Positions 1-11,150 of a stretch of 64,000 bases of DNA are shown here, piece by piece. Origin of the DNA: Tipula vernalis. Taxonomy: Eukaryota; Arthropoda; Insecta; Diptera; Tipulidae. The DNA lies in the NCBI GenBank assembly GCA_958295665.1, contig OY282559.1, positions 272,440,047-272,504,046 on the forward strand, written 5' to 3'. The number at the start of each line of letters is the position of its first letter. Within the stretch, counting starts at the first letter, position 1. The notes below the pieces were generated by a model. It searched no databases. It was given only the letters and a program-made list of their open reading frames with translations, and was not told where the DNA came from. Both the position numbers and the translations under genes were made by a program.

Positions 1-94
1 AAGCCGATTGGAACAAACTCGATACATAAGTTCCATCGACTTAAAAGACGCCTCAAGAAATAAAACAGCGTTTACCGTCCTTGGACGTCCACTC

Positions 95-1050
95 AAGTAA
101 TAAGTAATAAGTAATAAGTAATAAGTAATAAGTAATAAGTAATAAGTAATAAGTAATAAGTAATAAGTAATAAGTAATAAGTAATAAGTAATAAGTAATA
201 AGTAATAAGTAATAAGTAATAAGTAATAAGTAATAAGTAATAAGTAATAAGTAATAAGTAATAAGTAATAAGTAATAAGTAATAAGTAATAAGTAATAAG
301 TAATAAGTAATAAGTAATAAGTAATAAGTAATAAGTAATAAGTAATAAGTAATAAGTAATAAGTAATAAGTAATAAGTAATAAGTAATAAGTAATAAGTA
401 ATAAGTAATAAGTAATAAGTAATAAGTAATAAGTAATAAGTAATAAGTAATAAGTAATAAGTAATAAGTAATAAGTAATAAGTAATAAGTAATAAGTAAT
501 ATGTAATATGTAATAAGTAATAAGTAATAAGTAATAAGTAATAAGTAATAAGTAATAAGAAATATGTAATAAGTAATAAGTAATAAGTAATAAGTAATAA
601 GTAATATGTAATAAGTAATAAGTAATAAGTAATAAGTAATAAGTAATAAGTAATAAGTAATAAGTAATAAGTAATAAGTAATAAGTAATAAGTAATAAGT
701 AATAAGTAATAAGTAATAAGTAATAAGTAATAAGTAATAAGTAATAAGTAATAAGTAATAAGTAATAAGTAATAAGTAATAAGTAATAAGTAATAAGTAA
801 TAAGTAATAAGTAATAAGTAATAAGTAATAAGTAATAAGTAATAAGTAATAAGTAATAAGTAATAAGTAATAAGTAATAAGTAATAAGTAATAAGTAATA
901 AGTAATAAGTAATAAGTAATAAGTAATAAGTAATAAGTAATAAGTAATAAGTAATAAGTAATAAGTAATAAGTAATAAGTAATAAGTAATAAGTAATAAG
1001 TAATAAGTAATAAGTAATAAGTAATAGGTAATAAGTAATAACTAATAACT
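95..1050. repeat. 7-bp satellite, unit AAGTAAT, roughly 136 units
   Basis: A nearly perfect head-to-tail heptamer array. Variant units occur near 500-512, 560, 605 and 1,027, and the array decays into irregular copies by about 1,060. It is not the canonical insect telomere repeat TTAGG. Because 7 is not a multiple of 3 and the minus-strand unit has no stop in any frame, a long open frame appears on the minus strand. That is an arithmetic artefact and not a gene. Confidence 0.97.
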
Positions 1051-1060
1051 AATAAGTAAA

Positions 1061-2426
1061 CAGTAAAAAGTATAAAGAGATAGATTAAGTTGAGATCGAA
1101 AAGCAATCGAAGCAATCCCCAACAACCTTGTAAATTGAGGTGGAAGTTGAGCTGATGGTTGAGTTAAGAGGTTCAGTTAGGGATTGATTTAGGAAGTTGA
1201 GTTAATTTTTAGGGCTAAAGTTCTGATCACATCGTAAGGTGTTAACCCTTTATATTTTTAATTTCTTATAATTTATATTAATAGACACATAATATAAGTT
1301 CTTGTATAACAAAATAGATTTTAATAGATACAATATTAAGATAGGGATTGTCGCCTCAAGCCTCCACTTTGACTTAAACTTAAATTAGAATGGAAATCTC
1401 CATTTTACAGAATATTGGTACCAATTTCGGACTCTCTTCAGGATTCGTATTGGATTTTGCAATAAAACATTCGATTAATTTATTAACACTGTACAATTTA
1501 TACGGCAATAAATTACAATACTTGTTTCCAGTACTTTTTACCTCTTTACTTGATTCTTTGTTTCACTGGTTCACTTTAAAGCACTCTCCTTTATTACCAC
1601 TTGTTCATTGATCACTTGAATTTAAACTGATTTTACGCTGCGACTTCGTTGCGTTTGTTTACCCGTCTACAAGTCTCTCGAACTTTCCATGTTGCGTCGT
1701 TGCATCAAAATTATCCAATTAAGCGTAAAACAACTAGTTCCTATGCTTTATTTTCTCTTTTGGTTTTATACTCTCACCACTAATACGATTAAGAAAACTT
1801 GGAAGAGGTACATGCGTTCTTTTAACACACCATGATGTTAATGGTAGAATATTTGAATATTCCCCAGATACTTACCCATTAATTTTTATTGAGCTTTTAT
1901 TTTCGTTAACTATTGCAATGTGTTTAATGGGGAGGGAAGATTAGATGTGGAGGGAAGATTGGATGTCTCATCACCAAGAGTGATTAAAAAAAAAATCGAA
2001 TTGAAATCACCAAGATAGATTAAAAAAAAAATTAAAAACTTGAAGACAAACACACTCAAAATACATTTAATTTTTTTCTAGTTTACTAATAATGTTTGAA
2101 CGTCCCCGTTGTACAAATGAACGCTTCATGAACGCTCCGGTTCGCTTTATACCATATTTCGTAAACTCAAAAAATGAAAATAATGCGAACATTACAAATT
2201 ACTCCTATTAAACTCACATCTCAAACCAAATTTCTCGATGCTCACGCATATTATTAACAGGCGTGTTTTGCCAGATAAAAAACCCAAAACAAATTTTTTT
2301 GGTAGTTTTGCGGTTGTTCGAAATTTTTGCTTGGTGTTGGTTAAAATTTTGTACTTAGTTCCGATCACTAGTATATCACTAGTATCACGTTTGAACCAAG
2401 CTAATGCGTTAATTTTATTTAAACAG
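1061..2426. other. Intergenic stretch without a recognisable gene
   Basis: AT-rich sequence with no supported coding region. Two small tandem duplications are visible: an 18-bp unit (ggagggaagattrgatgt) repeated at about 1,931-1,966, and a unit of about 37 bp (tcaccaag...gattaaaaaaaaa) at about 1,970-2,035. If copy 1 of the gene downstream still has a first exon it should lie here, but no match to the first exon of copy 2 was found. Confidence 0.7.
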
Positions 2427-2464
2427 CGGCTGTTCCCTGGGCATTTTGTATTCATGCCTCTGTA

Positions 2465-4268
2465 ATGGAAAAATGGGAAAACATTATGAATCAATTACTT
2501 AAAAATGATGATTGGGAAGTGAATGAGCAAATACTACAAATTGGTAGCAAGAAGTTTAACATGTTTCTAGTAATAGTACGACATGCAACTGAAAATCAAC
2601 TAACTTTCCTGGCCGAGTCAGTTCGTTATTCACAATTTTCATTTCCATGGGAGGAGAATCCCACATTATTTATGAAAATAAATTCATTTGGAACTATAAC
2701 GGTAAAACAATCAATAATTATTTAGTTTAATGAAAATGGAATTAAAATGTAACATTTATTTTCAGAAATTCATTAGAGATCACAAATTAGAATCGTATAT
2801 TTTAAAAATTGAAGAAATGGTTGGGATTTCTGCGAAAGATGAAATCATCAAATTGGTTTCATTTAACCAAAGTGTTAATAATAAATTTGATATAATTTCC
2901 AAATTTTATAGAAGTTTTCGCCATCCACTTAATAAATTAGTAGATTATTACTTCATGATACCAGCCTTCTCGTGGCAACAATCAAGTTGGCATAAGAGCA
3001 TCGCTTTAAATGATAAAGCCTATTGGGTATTACCCATTATTCTCAGGCATCTTGGAACCCTTAATTATACCAATCTAAATATTATGGATCTACTTTCGTC
3101 AAGATGGGCATTGAGCGATGTTCTGTGCGATTTGTCTCAACCAACTCTTGTCAAGCAAGAACTTGATTTTATGATAAAAAGAGAACTAGCCAAAATCGTT
3201 AAGAATAATCATTTGGACCTACAACAATATTTGATTGATACAAATTGTAAATATTTCGATATTCTAGTGTATTATTTGGTATACGAATTTCAAAATTTAT
3301 TTGAAACCATTGCTTTTGTCTTCGATGATCAACTTTTACCCGATAATGATTTTATGAATTTATTTGAACCAAACGATAGTATTTTATTAGCAGAAGAGAG
3401 CGATGTCCTTAATAAATTAAAGGATAGACATAACGTGCAGCACCGTATCGACGGAACTGGTTTTGACCAGATGAGTTTATCATTATTGCTGACCTTAGTT
3501 GAATGCGAAAACGTATATGAAATCATTTTAGACACAAATTATAGGTGGCTTAATAACGAGTCTAAGCCCAAAAGGTCAAAATTAATTAACGAAAGATATA
3601 ATATTAAAGCGCATTTGATTGGGGAAAATCTTTACAATTTTATCGAAGATTTTGTTACCGAGCTAAAACCAATCACTTTTAAATACAGGAAAATCCAATT
3701 AATCATCAATTGTAAACTGGATGATTTCAGGATATTCGATAATTTAACAGTTTCTCAGATAGCATTTGAAAAAATTAAAATTGATGCAAATATGCTGGAT
3801 AAATTGCAACAATGTAATAAAAAATCGTTAATATCGCTGCGCGAATGTTCTTTTGAAAGCTCCTGTCAAAACTGGGAACAACTCAATACATTAACGAAAT
3901 TACGCGTAAGTACAAAAAATACTTTAAAAATGAATTCATAATTATTGTTAAAATTTCCTTATTTTATACATTAGGCAGTACAATTATATGAAGTTGAAGA
4001 CACTTGGCAATCCATATATGAATTTGTTTTATATCAAATGCACAAATTAGAGGCCAAAGAATTTCAATTTAATATTAATACAAATATTATGTATGATGGA
4101 ATTAATACTACTACAAATTTTATAGAGTTAAATTTTATTAAATTTACAATCAATGAAGATAACTCAAAATTGGAGATCCATGATGAAGATAATAATATTT
4201 TAGATTTGTATTACAAAAAAAATTGGATTGAACCGGACGAAAAATCTGATTATGAATTTTATGAATAA
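2465..4268 (+). CDS. Unknown multi-exon protein family, copy 1 (join 2465-2701, 2766-3905, 3975-4268)
   Basis: I do not recognise this family. Three exons join in frame through GT-AG introns at 2,702-2,765 and 3,906-3,974, giving about 556 aa if the ATG at 2,465 is used. No stop interrupts them. The protein has an N-terminal block (EKWENIMNQLL, then FSFPWEENPTLF), a long central block (SSRWALSDVL, DGTGFDQMSLSLLL) with loosely LRR-like leucine-rich stretches near its end (QCNKKSLISLRECSF), and an acidic tail ending EPDEKSDYEFYE. No signal peptide or membrane segment is evident. Copy 2 at 33.5-35.5 kb has the same exons, intron phases and 3' UTR. Homology to copy 2 continues upstream to an AG acceptor at 2,426, so the second exon of the family starts at 2,427. 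The short first exon that starts copy 2 was not found here. This copy may therefore start internally, have a different first exon, or be 5'-truncated. Confidence 0.72.
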
Positions 4269-4275
4269 AATTTAG

Positions 4276-4325
4276 TTTTGAAGTGTAACATCAATTTTTT
4301 TTGAAGTGTAACATCAATTTTTTTT
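4276..4325 (+). repeat. Tandem 25-bp duplication in the 3' UTR of copy 1
   Basis: The motif ttttgaagtgtaacatcaa occurs twice in a row just after the stop codon. Copy 2 has a single related motif (gaagtgtaacgattac) at the same place after its stop, so homology between the two genes extends into the 3' UTR. Confidence 0.7.
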
Positions 4326-4486
4326 AATATTGAGGACTAGAAAATACTTTGGGATCCCTGGTTTAAGTATTGCGCGGACTAAGTGGTTTACGATAGTTGC
4401 TTTCCAGTTGACCAACCGCTAGTATTTGTTTGATAAAAAAAAAAATGTTTGGGTTATGTCCACTCATTTTGTATCTTCCAGTTGTA

Positions 4487-5376
4487 TATAGGGTGGGCCA
4501 TCTAACTTTTATTTCTTTTGAACTAGCGGTTATTTTGAGTATGGTAAGGGTTATGCCACTTTTGATTTGACAGAAAGTTAGTTTTACCCTTCCCCTGAAC
4601 GAAAATGGTTGTGTATTCGCTTGAACAACGCTGGGAAATATTGAAACATTACTTCGAAAATCTTGGCAAAAAAAATCAGTTTTTCGGATGAGGCGCATTT
4701 CCATCTTGGCAGCTATGTAAACAAGCAGAATTGTCGCATTTGGGGCACGGAGAACCCGTACGTGATCGTAGAGAAGCCGATGCATCCTCAACGAGTGACT
4801 GTTTGGTGCGGATTTTGGTCCGGTGGCATCATTGGGCCATTTTTCTTTGAAAATGAGCAAGGAGTCGCCGTTAACGCTACCGCGCCATGATAAACGATTT
4901 TTTTCTCCCGCCACTTAAAGAGGAGGACAAAGGCAACGTTTGGTTTCAACAAGACGGCGCTCCGTGCCACACAGCACACGTTTCAATTGATCTTTTGCGC
5001 ATTGTCTTCGAAGATCCAATTATCAGCCGAAATGCTAATGTGATTTGGCCGCCTCGGAGCTGTGATTTGACGCCATTGGACTATTATCTTTGGGGTGCCG
5101 TCAAAGATAAGTGTTACGCCGATAAACCAGCAACGATTGACACTCTCAAGAACAATATTCGCATTGCCATTGAAGACATAATGCCGTGTACCATCGAAAT
5201 TGGACCGACCGTATGGGGTACGTCAAGGCCAGCCGAGGCAGTCATATGAATGAAATAGTATTCCATAATTAATCGGAAGGATTGTTCTTTACAATGAAAA
5301 AATAAATTTGAAAAAATATTGAGAACTTTTTGTTTTATTGCATTTAAAAAAAAAAATTTATTTGGCCCACCCTGTA
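4487..5376 (+). mobile_element. Tc1/mariner-type element with TA target duplications
   Basis: The inverted ends are TATAGGGTGGGCCA on the left and TACAGGGTGGGCCA on the right (reverse complement), each flanked by TA (4,485-4,486 and 5,377-5,378). At about 0.9 kb it is shorter than an autonomous mariner because the transposase gene has an internal deletion. The flanking sequence on the right leads into BEL/Pao gag-like coding sequence, so the insertion is probably in the 5' part of that retrotransposon copy. Confidence 0.85.
4605..5249 (+). pseudogene. Mariner-family transposase, internally deleted and frameshifted
   Basis: The gene starts with MVVYSLEQRWEILKHYF, the first helix of the DNA-binding region, and then jumps directly to the catalytic core, so most of the paired helix-turn-helix region is deleted. 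The core keeps the first Asp (FSDEAHFHL, around 4,685), the second (FQQDGAPCH, around 4,945) and the third (LTPLDYYLWG, around 5,080). The spacing between the second and third Asp counts to 41 residues, as in the DD41D (rosa-type) branch of Tc1/mariner. A frameshift lies near 4,885. It cannot encode an active enzyme. Confidence 0.85.
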
Positions 5377-5469
5377 TAGTGGTTTACAATTTGTTCGGAA
5401 AGTGATTCAAGGAACTACGTATGGATACAAAAACGTGGTCGAGTCTTAGACTCCTTAACAAAAACGGCT

Positions 5470-6600
5470 ACATTTGTTGAGAATATCGATAATGAAACAT
5501 TATTGGAAGAGATTGAAGCTAGGCTTCGCAAATTAGATTCATTGTGGGAAGAATTTTCTGATATACGAGTAGAAGACGAATTGCTGTTATTGCTACAACA
5601 GACTTCAAAATCTGAAGAATTTGAGTCAAAATTCTTCAATATCCAAGCCATCTTGACACGCGAAATAAATAAGCGAAACCCAAGTACAATTAATAATACA
5701 ATCAATTAAGATTTGAACGCAACAATCATTAACATATATTCTCAACAAAGAGCTTATTTTGAGTCTTTACAAGATAGATCAACGACCCAAGATAAATCAC
5801 CGAAATAGCCAAGAATTAACATTTCGCCTTTTAGAGGTGAATACACTCAATGGCCAGCTTTCAAGGATTTATATGAAGCTACAGTACACAAAGTGAGTCC
5901 ATATAACGTGTGCATAAATTTCAATTACTGAAAGGCCTACTACAAGGAAGTGCAGCGAAAGTGATAACACATGTTTTGATTACTGATGATAAATACGACA
6001 AAGTATGGGATAAATTGCAAAAACGGTATGATAACAAGCGATATATTAGCACGATAATTCAAACATTTTTAGATCAGCCCAAAATCCAACATACGTCATA
6101 GACGAATTACTGAGGGGACTGAAAGCAGCAGGTCCAGATTGTGAGTCTCGAGATCCATGGCGATTGCATCTGTTGGCTAATAAATTGGATGACGCAACAA
6201 AACAACAATGGGCATTACATTCAGTCACTTTAGAACCACCAAATGTCAATGATTTTTTAATTTCCTACATCGAAGGTGCGATGCTTTATAAAGTTTCAAT
6301 GTAAACGTTAAATTATCCAAACATTTGCCGAGAGTATCATATGCCGCTACCACAAAACCCGAATGCTTATGCTGTCACAAGTCTCATCCATTACATAAGT
6401 GTTATAAAATCCAAGGATTTGACAGAGAGCACCGTAGGAATTTCGTTGACAACCATAATTTATGCATTAATTGTTTAAACGAGGGACATTCACCTGACAA
6501 CTGTCCATCACAAAATACATGCTTTAGGTACAAATCAAAGCATCCCACGCTTTTTACATGTAAACAATACCGACGAAACAAGACAACTAAATTCTAACAC
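5470..6600 (+). pseudogene. BEL/Pao gag region with zinc knuckles
   Basis: The N-terminal part has the charged helix LLEEIEARLRKLDSLWEEF. It is followed by the DUF1759-type segment RGEYTQWPAFKDLYEA (around 5,835), the capsid-like KLLKGLLQGSAAKV region and VWDKLQKRYDNKRY. A cysteine/histidine-rich nucleic-acid-binding segment follows at 6,325-6,590 (CLCCHKSHPLHKC and CINCLNEGHSPDNC). The reading frame is broken by several stops and shifts, for example after 5,708 and 6,101. The protein would have packaged element RNA in cytoplasmic particles. Confidence 0.8.
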
Positions 6601-6719
6601 AATCAACACTTCTAATCATTCAGATTCTACAGAGACCATTGAATCAGGAAACTCTCCTAAGAACGTGTTGTCGACAACAAAAGTTGCGGTTAGTGACTGC
6701 AGATAAACTGTATTACCGA

Positions 6720-7205
6720 CCGTTGTGATGACCACGACGGACATACATGGCAAGATACATAACATCCGTGCTCTCCTGGATTCAGGCTCTGAATGTACCT
6801 TTATTACCGCAGATCTTACAAAAAATTAGGATTGAAGCGGAGTCAAACCAAGGGGAAAATCAATATAAAACTTTCCTCGAGGTACCATCCTCAAAACTTT
6901 GTACTTGATGCTCTGTTAACTGTTGTAGTTGATGCTCTGATTCTGAATAATTTAACAACTTATCTTCCGCCTCGAGCAATATTGCTAAACACGCATGATA
7001 CAGAAAAATTTGATGAATATCGTCTTGCTGACCCCGAATTTTATAATCCAAAGCCAATTGAAATGATTCTAGGCATTGATATATTCTACGATATTGTGAA
7101 AGAAAAACGGATTCTATTCAAGCCAAACCTTCATTTGTTAGACAGCATATTTGGTTGGGTCATTGCAGGAATTGTAGATAAACAATGTAATATCGAGCTT
7201 TAGTG
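6720..7205 (+). pseudogene. BEL/Pao aspartic protease region
   Basis: The catalytic motif is visible as ALLDSGSECTFI (around 6,770), typical of retroviral-type aspartic proteases in BEL/Pao polyproteins. It is followed by the conserved IEMILGIDIFYDIV and LLDSIFGWVIAG segments that join protease to reverse transcriptase in this superfamily. Frame changes occur around 6,830 and a stop ends the open stretch at 7,201. It is a decayed part of the polyprotein. Confidence 0.75.
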
Positions 7206-7899
7206 TCACACAATACGTATAAGCTCTGAAGACATACACCAACTATTGCAACGGATTTGGGAAGTATAGGAAAATTCATTTGAATCGCCTGTCAAAGATG
7301 ATGCTTGTGAGGAACATTTTTTGAAAACCCACAAATTCGTTAATGGTCGTTATGAAGTAGAATTAGTGGAATATGGAATGTATCTCTGATCGTGAGATCT
7401 TGGGCGAAGACAAATCAATTCACTACCTACCACATCATGCCGTAATTAAACCAAGTAGCACTACCAGTAAATTAAGCGTCGTATTTGACGGCTCATTTAA
7501 ATCGAACACAGGTCTATCTTTAAATGATAGAACGATATATCAAAAACATTATCGAACGGCGGGTTTTCATTACGACAGTGGAGTTCAAACGATCAGAAAT
7601 TTCTAAGCAACATACCAATAGAAAATCGAGGTAAAGATGCCATTTCAATCGAAGATCTGGAATCATACATTAAAACGCTGGGAATTTGAAGCGTGAGAAT
7701 TTTTTCCTAAACCTTTCCCAAAAAGCAAAAACAAATACTTAGCAAATAATTCACGAGCCTTTTTTAAAACGTGAAATTTTTACTAAATCTAAAATTGTAA
7801 ATATGTATAAGAAACGTACATATGTTGTTTCACAAAAGCCAATACAATTCAAATTGAAAAGACACCATTCAATTTTGAATGTAAAAGATCACTACAGGT

Positions 7900-8005
7900 T
7901 TGTAATCAAAGGTTAATGTTCAATAATTATATTACTAAACCATATTTAGTACATTGTCCGGAAATAAGACTAATTACTAAACCTAGACCGTGGTCCATAG
8001 TCGAC
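7900..8005 (-). repeat. Single satellite monomer in inverted orientation
   Basis: Read on the minus strand, this stretch aligns with the 174-bp monomer of the main array: TTACTAAACCAT, TTGTCCGGAAAT and AGACCGTGGTCCAT on the plus strand are the reverse complements of its landmarks. It gives the element one monomer facing the main array. Confidence 0.6.
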
Positions 8006-8109
8006 TTATATAAATACTGGAGAAATTTTCTTAGAGCAAAAATCGTTATAAGGGAAATCAGTAAATTGAACGGCTAACCTTCAATGTTTGAAATTACTAA
8101 ACCTCTCCA

Positions 8110-9990
8110 ATGTAAATTTAAATATGGAACGTTAGTAATTCAATTAAAAACTTTGGTTGATTATCGTCAGATCTAACCATCATAGCTCCAAGAAAATGTC
8201 CCCAATATTTGCATAAGTTAAGGATGGATGTCTATATTTTATTAGCAGTTTCATTTCCGGACAAACCACCGAAGATGGTTTAGTAAACTTAAATATTGAA
8301 CGTTAGTCGTTCAATTTAAACTTTGGGTGATTTTCGTCATATCTAACCCTCATAGCTCCAATAGCATGTCCCCAATAACAGCAAAAGTCAAGAATTGACC
8401 ATGGTCTATATTTTATTAGCAGTTGCATTTCCGGACAAACTACCGAAGATGGTTTAGTAAATTTAAATATTGAACGTTAGTTGTTCAATTTAAACTTTGG
8501 GTGATTTTCGTCATATCTAACCGTCATAGCTTCAAGAGAATGTCCCCAATATTTGCATAAGTCAAGAATGGACCATGGTCTATATTTTATTAGCAGTTTT
8601 ATTTCCGGACAAACTACCGAAGATGATTTAGTAAATTTAAATATTGAACGTTAGTCGTTCAATTTAAGCTTTGGGTGATTTTCGTCATATCTAACCCTCA
8701 TAGCTCCAATAGCATGCCCCCAATAACAGCAAAAGTCAGGAATGGACCATGGTCTATATTTTATTAGCAGTTGCATTTCCGGACAAACTACCGAAGATGG
8801 TTTAGTAAATTTAAATGTTCAACGGTAGCCGTTCAATTTAAACTTTTGGTGAATATCGTCCGATCTAACCATCATAGCTCCAAGAGAATGTCCCCAATAT
8901 CTGCAGAAGTCAAGAATGGACCATGGTCTATATTTTATCAGCAGTTGCATTTTCGGACAAACTACCGAAGATGGTTTAGTAAATTTAAATATTGAACGTT
9001 AGTCGTTCAATTTAAACTCTTTGTGATTTTCGTCATATCTAACCCTCATAGCTCCATGAGAATGTACCCAATATTTACAAAAGTCAAGAATGGACCATGG
9101 TCTATATTTTATTAGCACTTTCATTTCCGGGCAAACTACCGAAGATTGTTTAGTAAATTTAAATATGGAACATTAGCCGTTCAATTTAAACTTTGGGTGA
9201 TTTTCGTCATATCTAACCCTCATAGCTCCAATAGCATGTCCCCAATAACAGCAAAAGTCAAAAATGGACCATGGTCTATATTTTATTAGCAGTTGTATTT
9301 CCGGACAAACTACCGAAGATTATTTAGTAAATTTAAATATTGAACGTTAGTCGTTCAATTTAAACTTTGGGTGATTATCGTCATATCTAACCGTCATAAC
9401 TCCAAGAGAATGTCCCCAATATTTGCAAAAGTCAAGAATGGACCATGGTCTATATTTTATTAGCAGTTGCATTTTCGGACAAACTACCGAAGATGGTTTA
9501 GTAAATTTAAATATTGAACGTTAGTCGTTGAATTTAAACTCTGGGTGATTTTCGTCATATCTAACCCTCATAGCTCCAATAGCATGTCCCCAATAACAGC
9601 AAAAGTCAAGAATGGACCATGGTCTATATTTTATTAGCAGTTGCATTTCCGGACAAACTACCGAAGATGATTTAGTAAATTTAAATATTGAACGTTAGTC
9701 GTTCAATTTAAACTCTTTGTGATTTTCGTCATATCTAACCCTCATAGCACCAAGAGAATGTCCCCAATATTTGCAAAAGTCAAGAATGGACCATAGTCTA
9801 TATTTTATTAGCAGTTTTATTTCCGGACAAACTACTGAAGATTGTTTAGTAAATTTATATTGAACGTTTGCCGTTCAAATTAGGCTTTGGGTGATTTTCC
9901 TCATACGTAACCCTTTTAGCTCCAAAAGAATGTCTCCACTAATTGCAAAGTTAAGAATTGACCATGGTTTACATTTTGTTCATAGTTTTA
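8110..9990 (+). repeat. 174-bp tandem satellite, about 11 monomers in alternating A and B types
   Basis: The landmark accatggtc recurs at 8,398, 8,572, 8,746, 8,920, 9,094, 9,268, 9,442, 9,616 and 9,790, exactly 174 bp apart (one copy reads accatagtc), with a decayed copy 171 bp further on at 9,961. Two monomer types differ at one segment: A has agagaatgtccccaatatttgc, B has atagcatgtccccaataacagc. Their order from about 8,175 is A B A B A A B A B A A. Most monomers carry the hairpin ATTGAACG-TTAGT-CGTTCAAT. No real gene lies in it. Confidence 0.95.
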
Positions 9991-11150
9991 TTTCCAGACA
10001 TGGTTTTACAGTTAATAGTATGTATAATTTAACAGTGTATTATTATCTCTGATTTATATTCAATTTTTCATTTGTGTGTTTCAATAAGCCATTATTGATT
10101 TCCGTTAATTGATTGGTTTACTAATACACTAAAATGTTTTTAAAATTTAGGAATGTTTTAGGAAATAATACACTATCGTGGGAATTTGCTGGTTAACAAA
10201 GGAGGACAACTTTGCATTCAATGTACCAGATTTGAACTCTCATCAAATCACGAGGCGAGGACTGTTATCGGAATGTGGGAAATTATTCGATCCCCTTGGT
10301 TGGTTGTCGCCAGTGACGATCACATTTAAAATTTCGCTCCAATCTCTCTGGTTGACAAAATTAGAATGGGATGATCCACTACCAGAAGAGATCAACCGCA
10401 ATTGGTGTACCATCAGACATGAATTGGCATGCCTTACAGCCATTCGTATACCACGATCACTGCAGATGTGTGAGGGTCAAATAGTTCAATACCATGGATT
10501 TTGTGACGCCTCTGAAAAGGCGTATTCTGCTGTCGTATACTCCAAAACTGTTAACCGCAATGGAAATACATACATTCGCCTAATAGCTGCTAATAAAAAG
10601 GTTGCTCCATTGAAACAGCTTTCCATTCCTCGTTTGGAGCTATGCGGAGCGGTACTCCTGACTTAATTATTAAAGAAGATAACTGAAATTTTTAAAGCAC
10701 CTGCAGAAACATTACACGCCTGGACGGATTCTACAATTGTGTTAGCATGGCTGTCAGATGTACCGAGAAAATGGAACTGTTTTGTAGCAAATCGGACAAG
10801 TTTCATTATAGAAAGACTACCAAGTAATCATTGGCAACATATTTCAACGAATATAAATCCAGCTGATTGTGCTAGCCGCAGTTTATCACCCGCGGAATTA
10901 CTTAAGCAACAGGCATGGTGGAATGGACCCGAATATTTGCAGAAACCAGAGTCAGATTGGCCAAATCATAAATGTATATCCATTGATTCCACCACCATAG
11001 AAAAAAGAAAAACTGTTTTATTGACAACGAGCATTACTCCAGATTCCATCCCAAGAAAATTTGACGATTTATTTGCGGCAATTACATCGAACAAACACAA
11101 CGAGCAAGTTTCTGCATATCTGGGCACACACCAAATAGAATAGCACACTA

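Larger units (their letters stand above)
7689..10178. mobile_element. 2.5-kb non-autonomous DNA transposon built mostly of satellite repeats
   Basis: The segment is flanked by the perfect 10-bp direct repeat TGGGAATTTG (7,679-7,688 and 10,179-10,188). Its ends are imperfect inverted repeats over about 30 bp: the left end reads GTGAGAATTTTTTCCTAAA, the right end (reverse complement) GTGTATTATTTCCTAAAA. The interior has no open gene and is dominated by 174-bp tandem repeats. A 9-10 bp duplication is what Mutator-like elements make, but hAT-like or other origins are not excluded. It sits inside the BEL/Pao reverse transcriptase region and is therefore younger than that element. Confidence 0.8.
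7206..11150 (+). pseudogene. BEL/Pao reverse transcriptase and RNase H region, palm deleted and interrupted
   Basis: The RT start is recognisable as HYLPHHAVIKPSSTTSKL and VVFDGSF (7,420-7,500). The palm with the catalytic YxDD is missing: sequence jumps from LSLND to the connection segment (LSNIPIENRG, near 7,615). The frame is then split at 7,688 by a 2.5-kb insertion and resumes at 10,189 with the LTKEDNFAFNV segment. Next come FDPLGWLSPVTI, the RNase H start FCDASEKAYSAVVY and LKQLSIPRLELCGA. DSTIVLAWLSDVP and INPADCASR follow to about 11,100. The enzyme is dead. Removing the insertion with one copy of its 10-bp duplication restores the local reading frame. Confidence 0.82.

Noticed and set aside
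95..1050. Telomere array
   Set aside because: The unit AAGTAAT is not the insect TTAGG repeat or a simple variant of it, and the array is followed by ordinary sequence on both sides.
93..1115. Minus-strand open frame of 340 codons with a repeating ITYYLLL peptide
   Set aside because: It is produced by the 7-bp satellite: none of the three minus frames of the unit contains a stop, so openness carries no information.
1390..1611. Small hydrophobic open frame of 73 codons
   Set aside because: AT-rich, without splice context, homologue or conserved neighbour. Length is within chance for this composition.
2192..2494. Minus-strand open frame opposite the start of gene copy 1
   Set aside because: It overlaps the conserved exon 2 of the plus-strand gene, and the corresponding frame is not preserved in copy 2.
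8771..8995. Small repetitive open frame inside the satellite
   Set aside because: It simply spans parts of two monomers and is closed by stops in the other monomers. No protein similarity.
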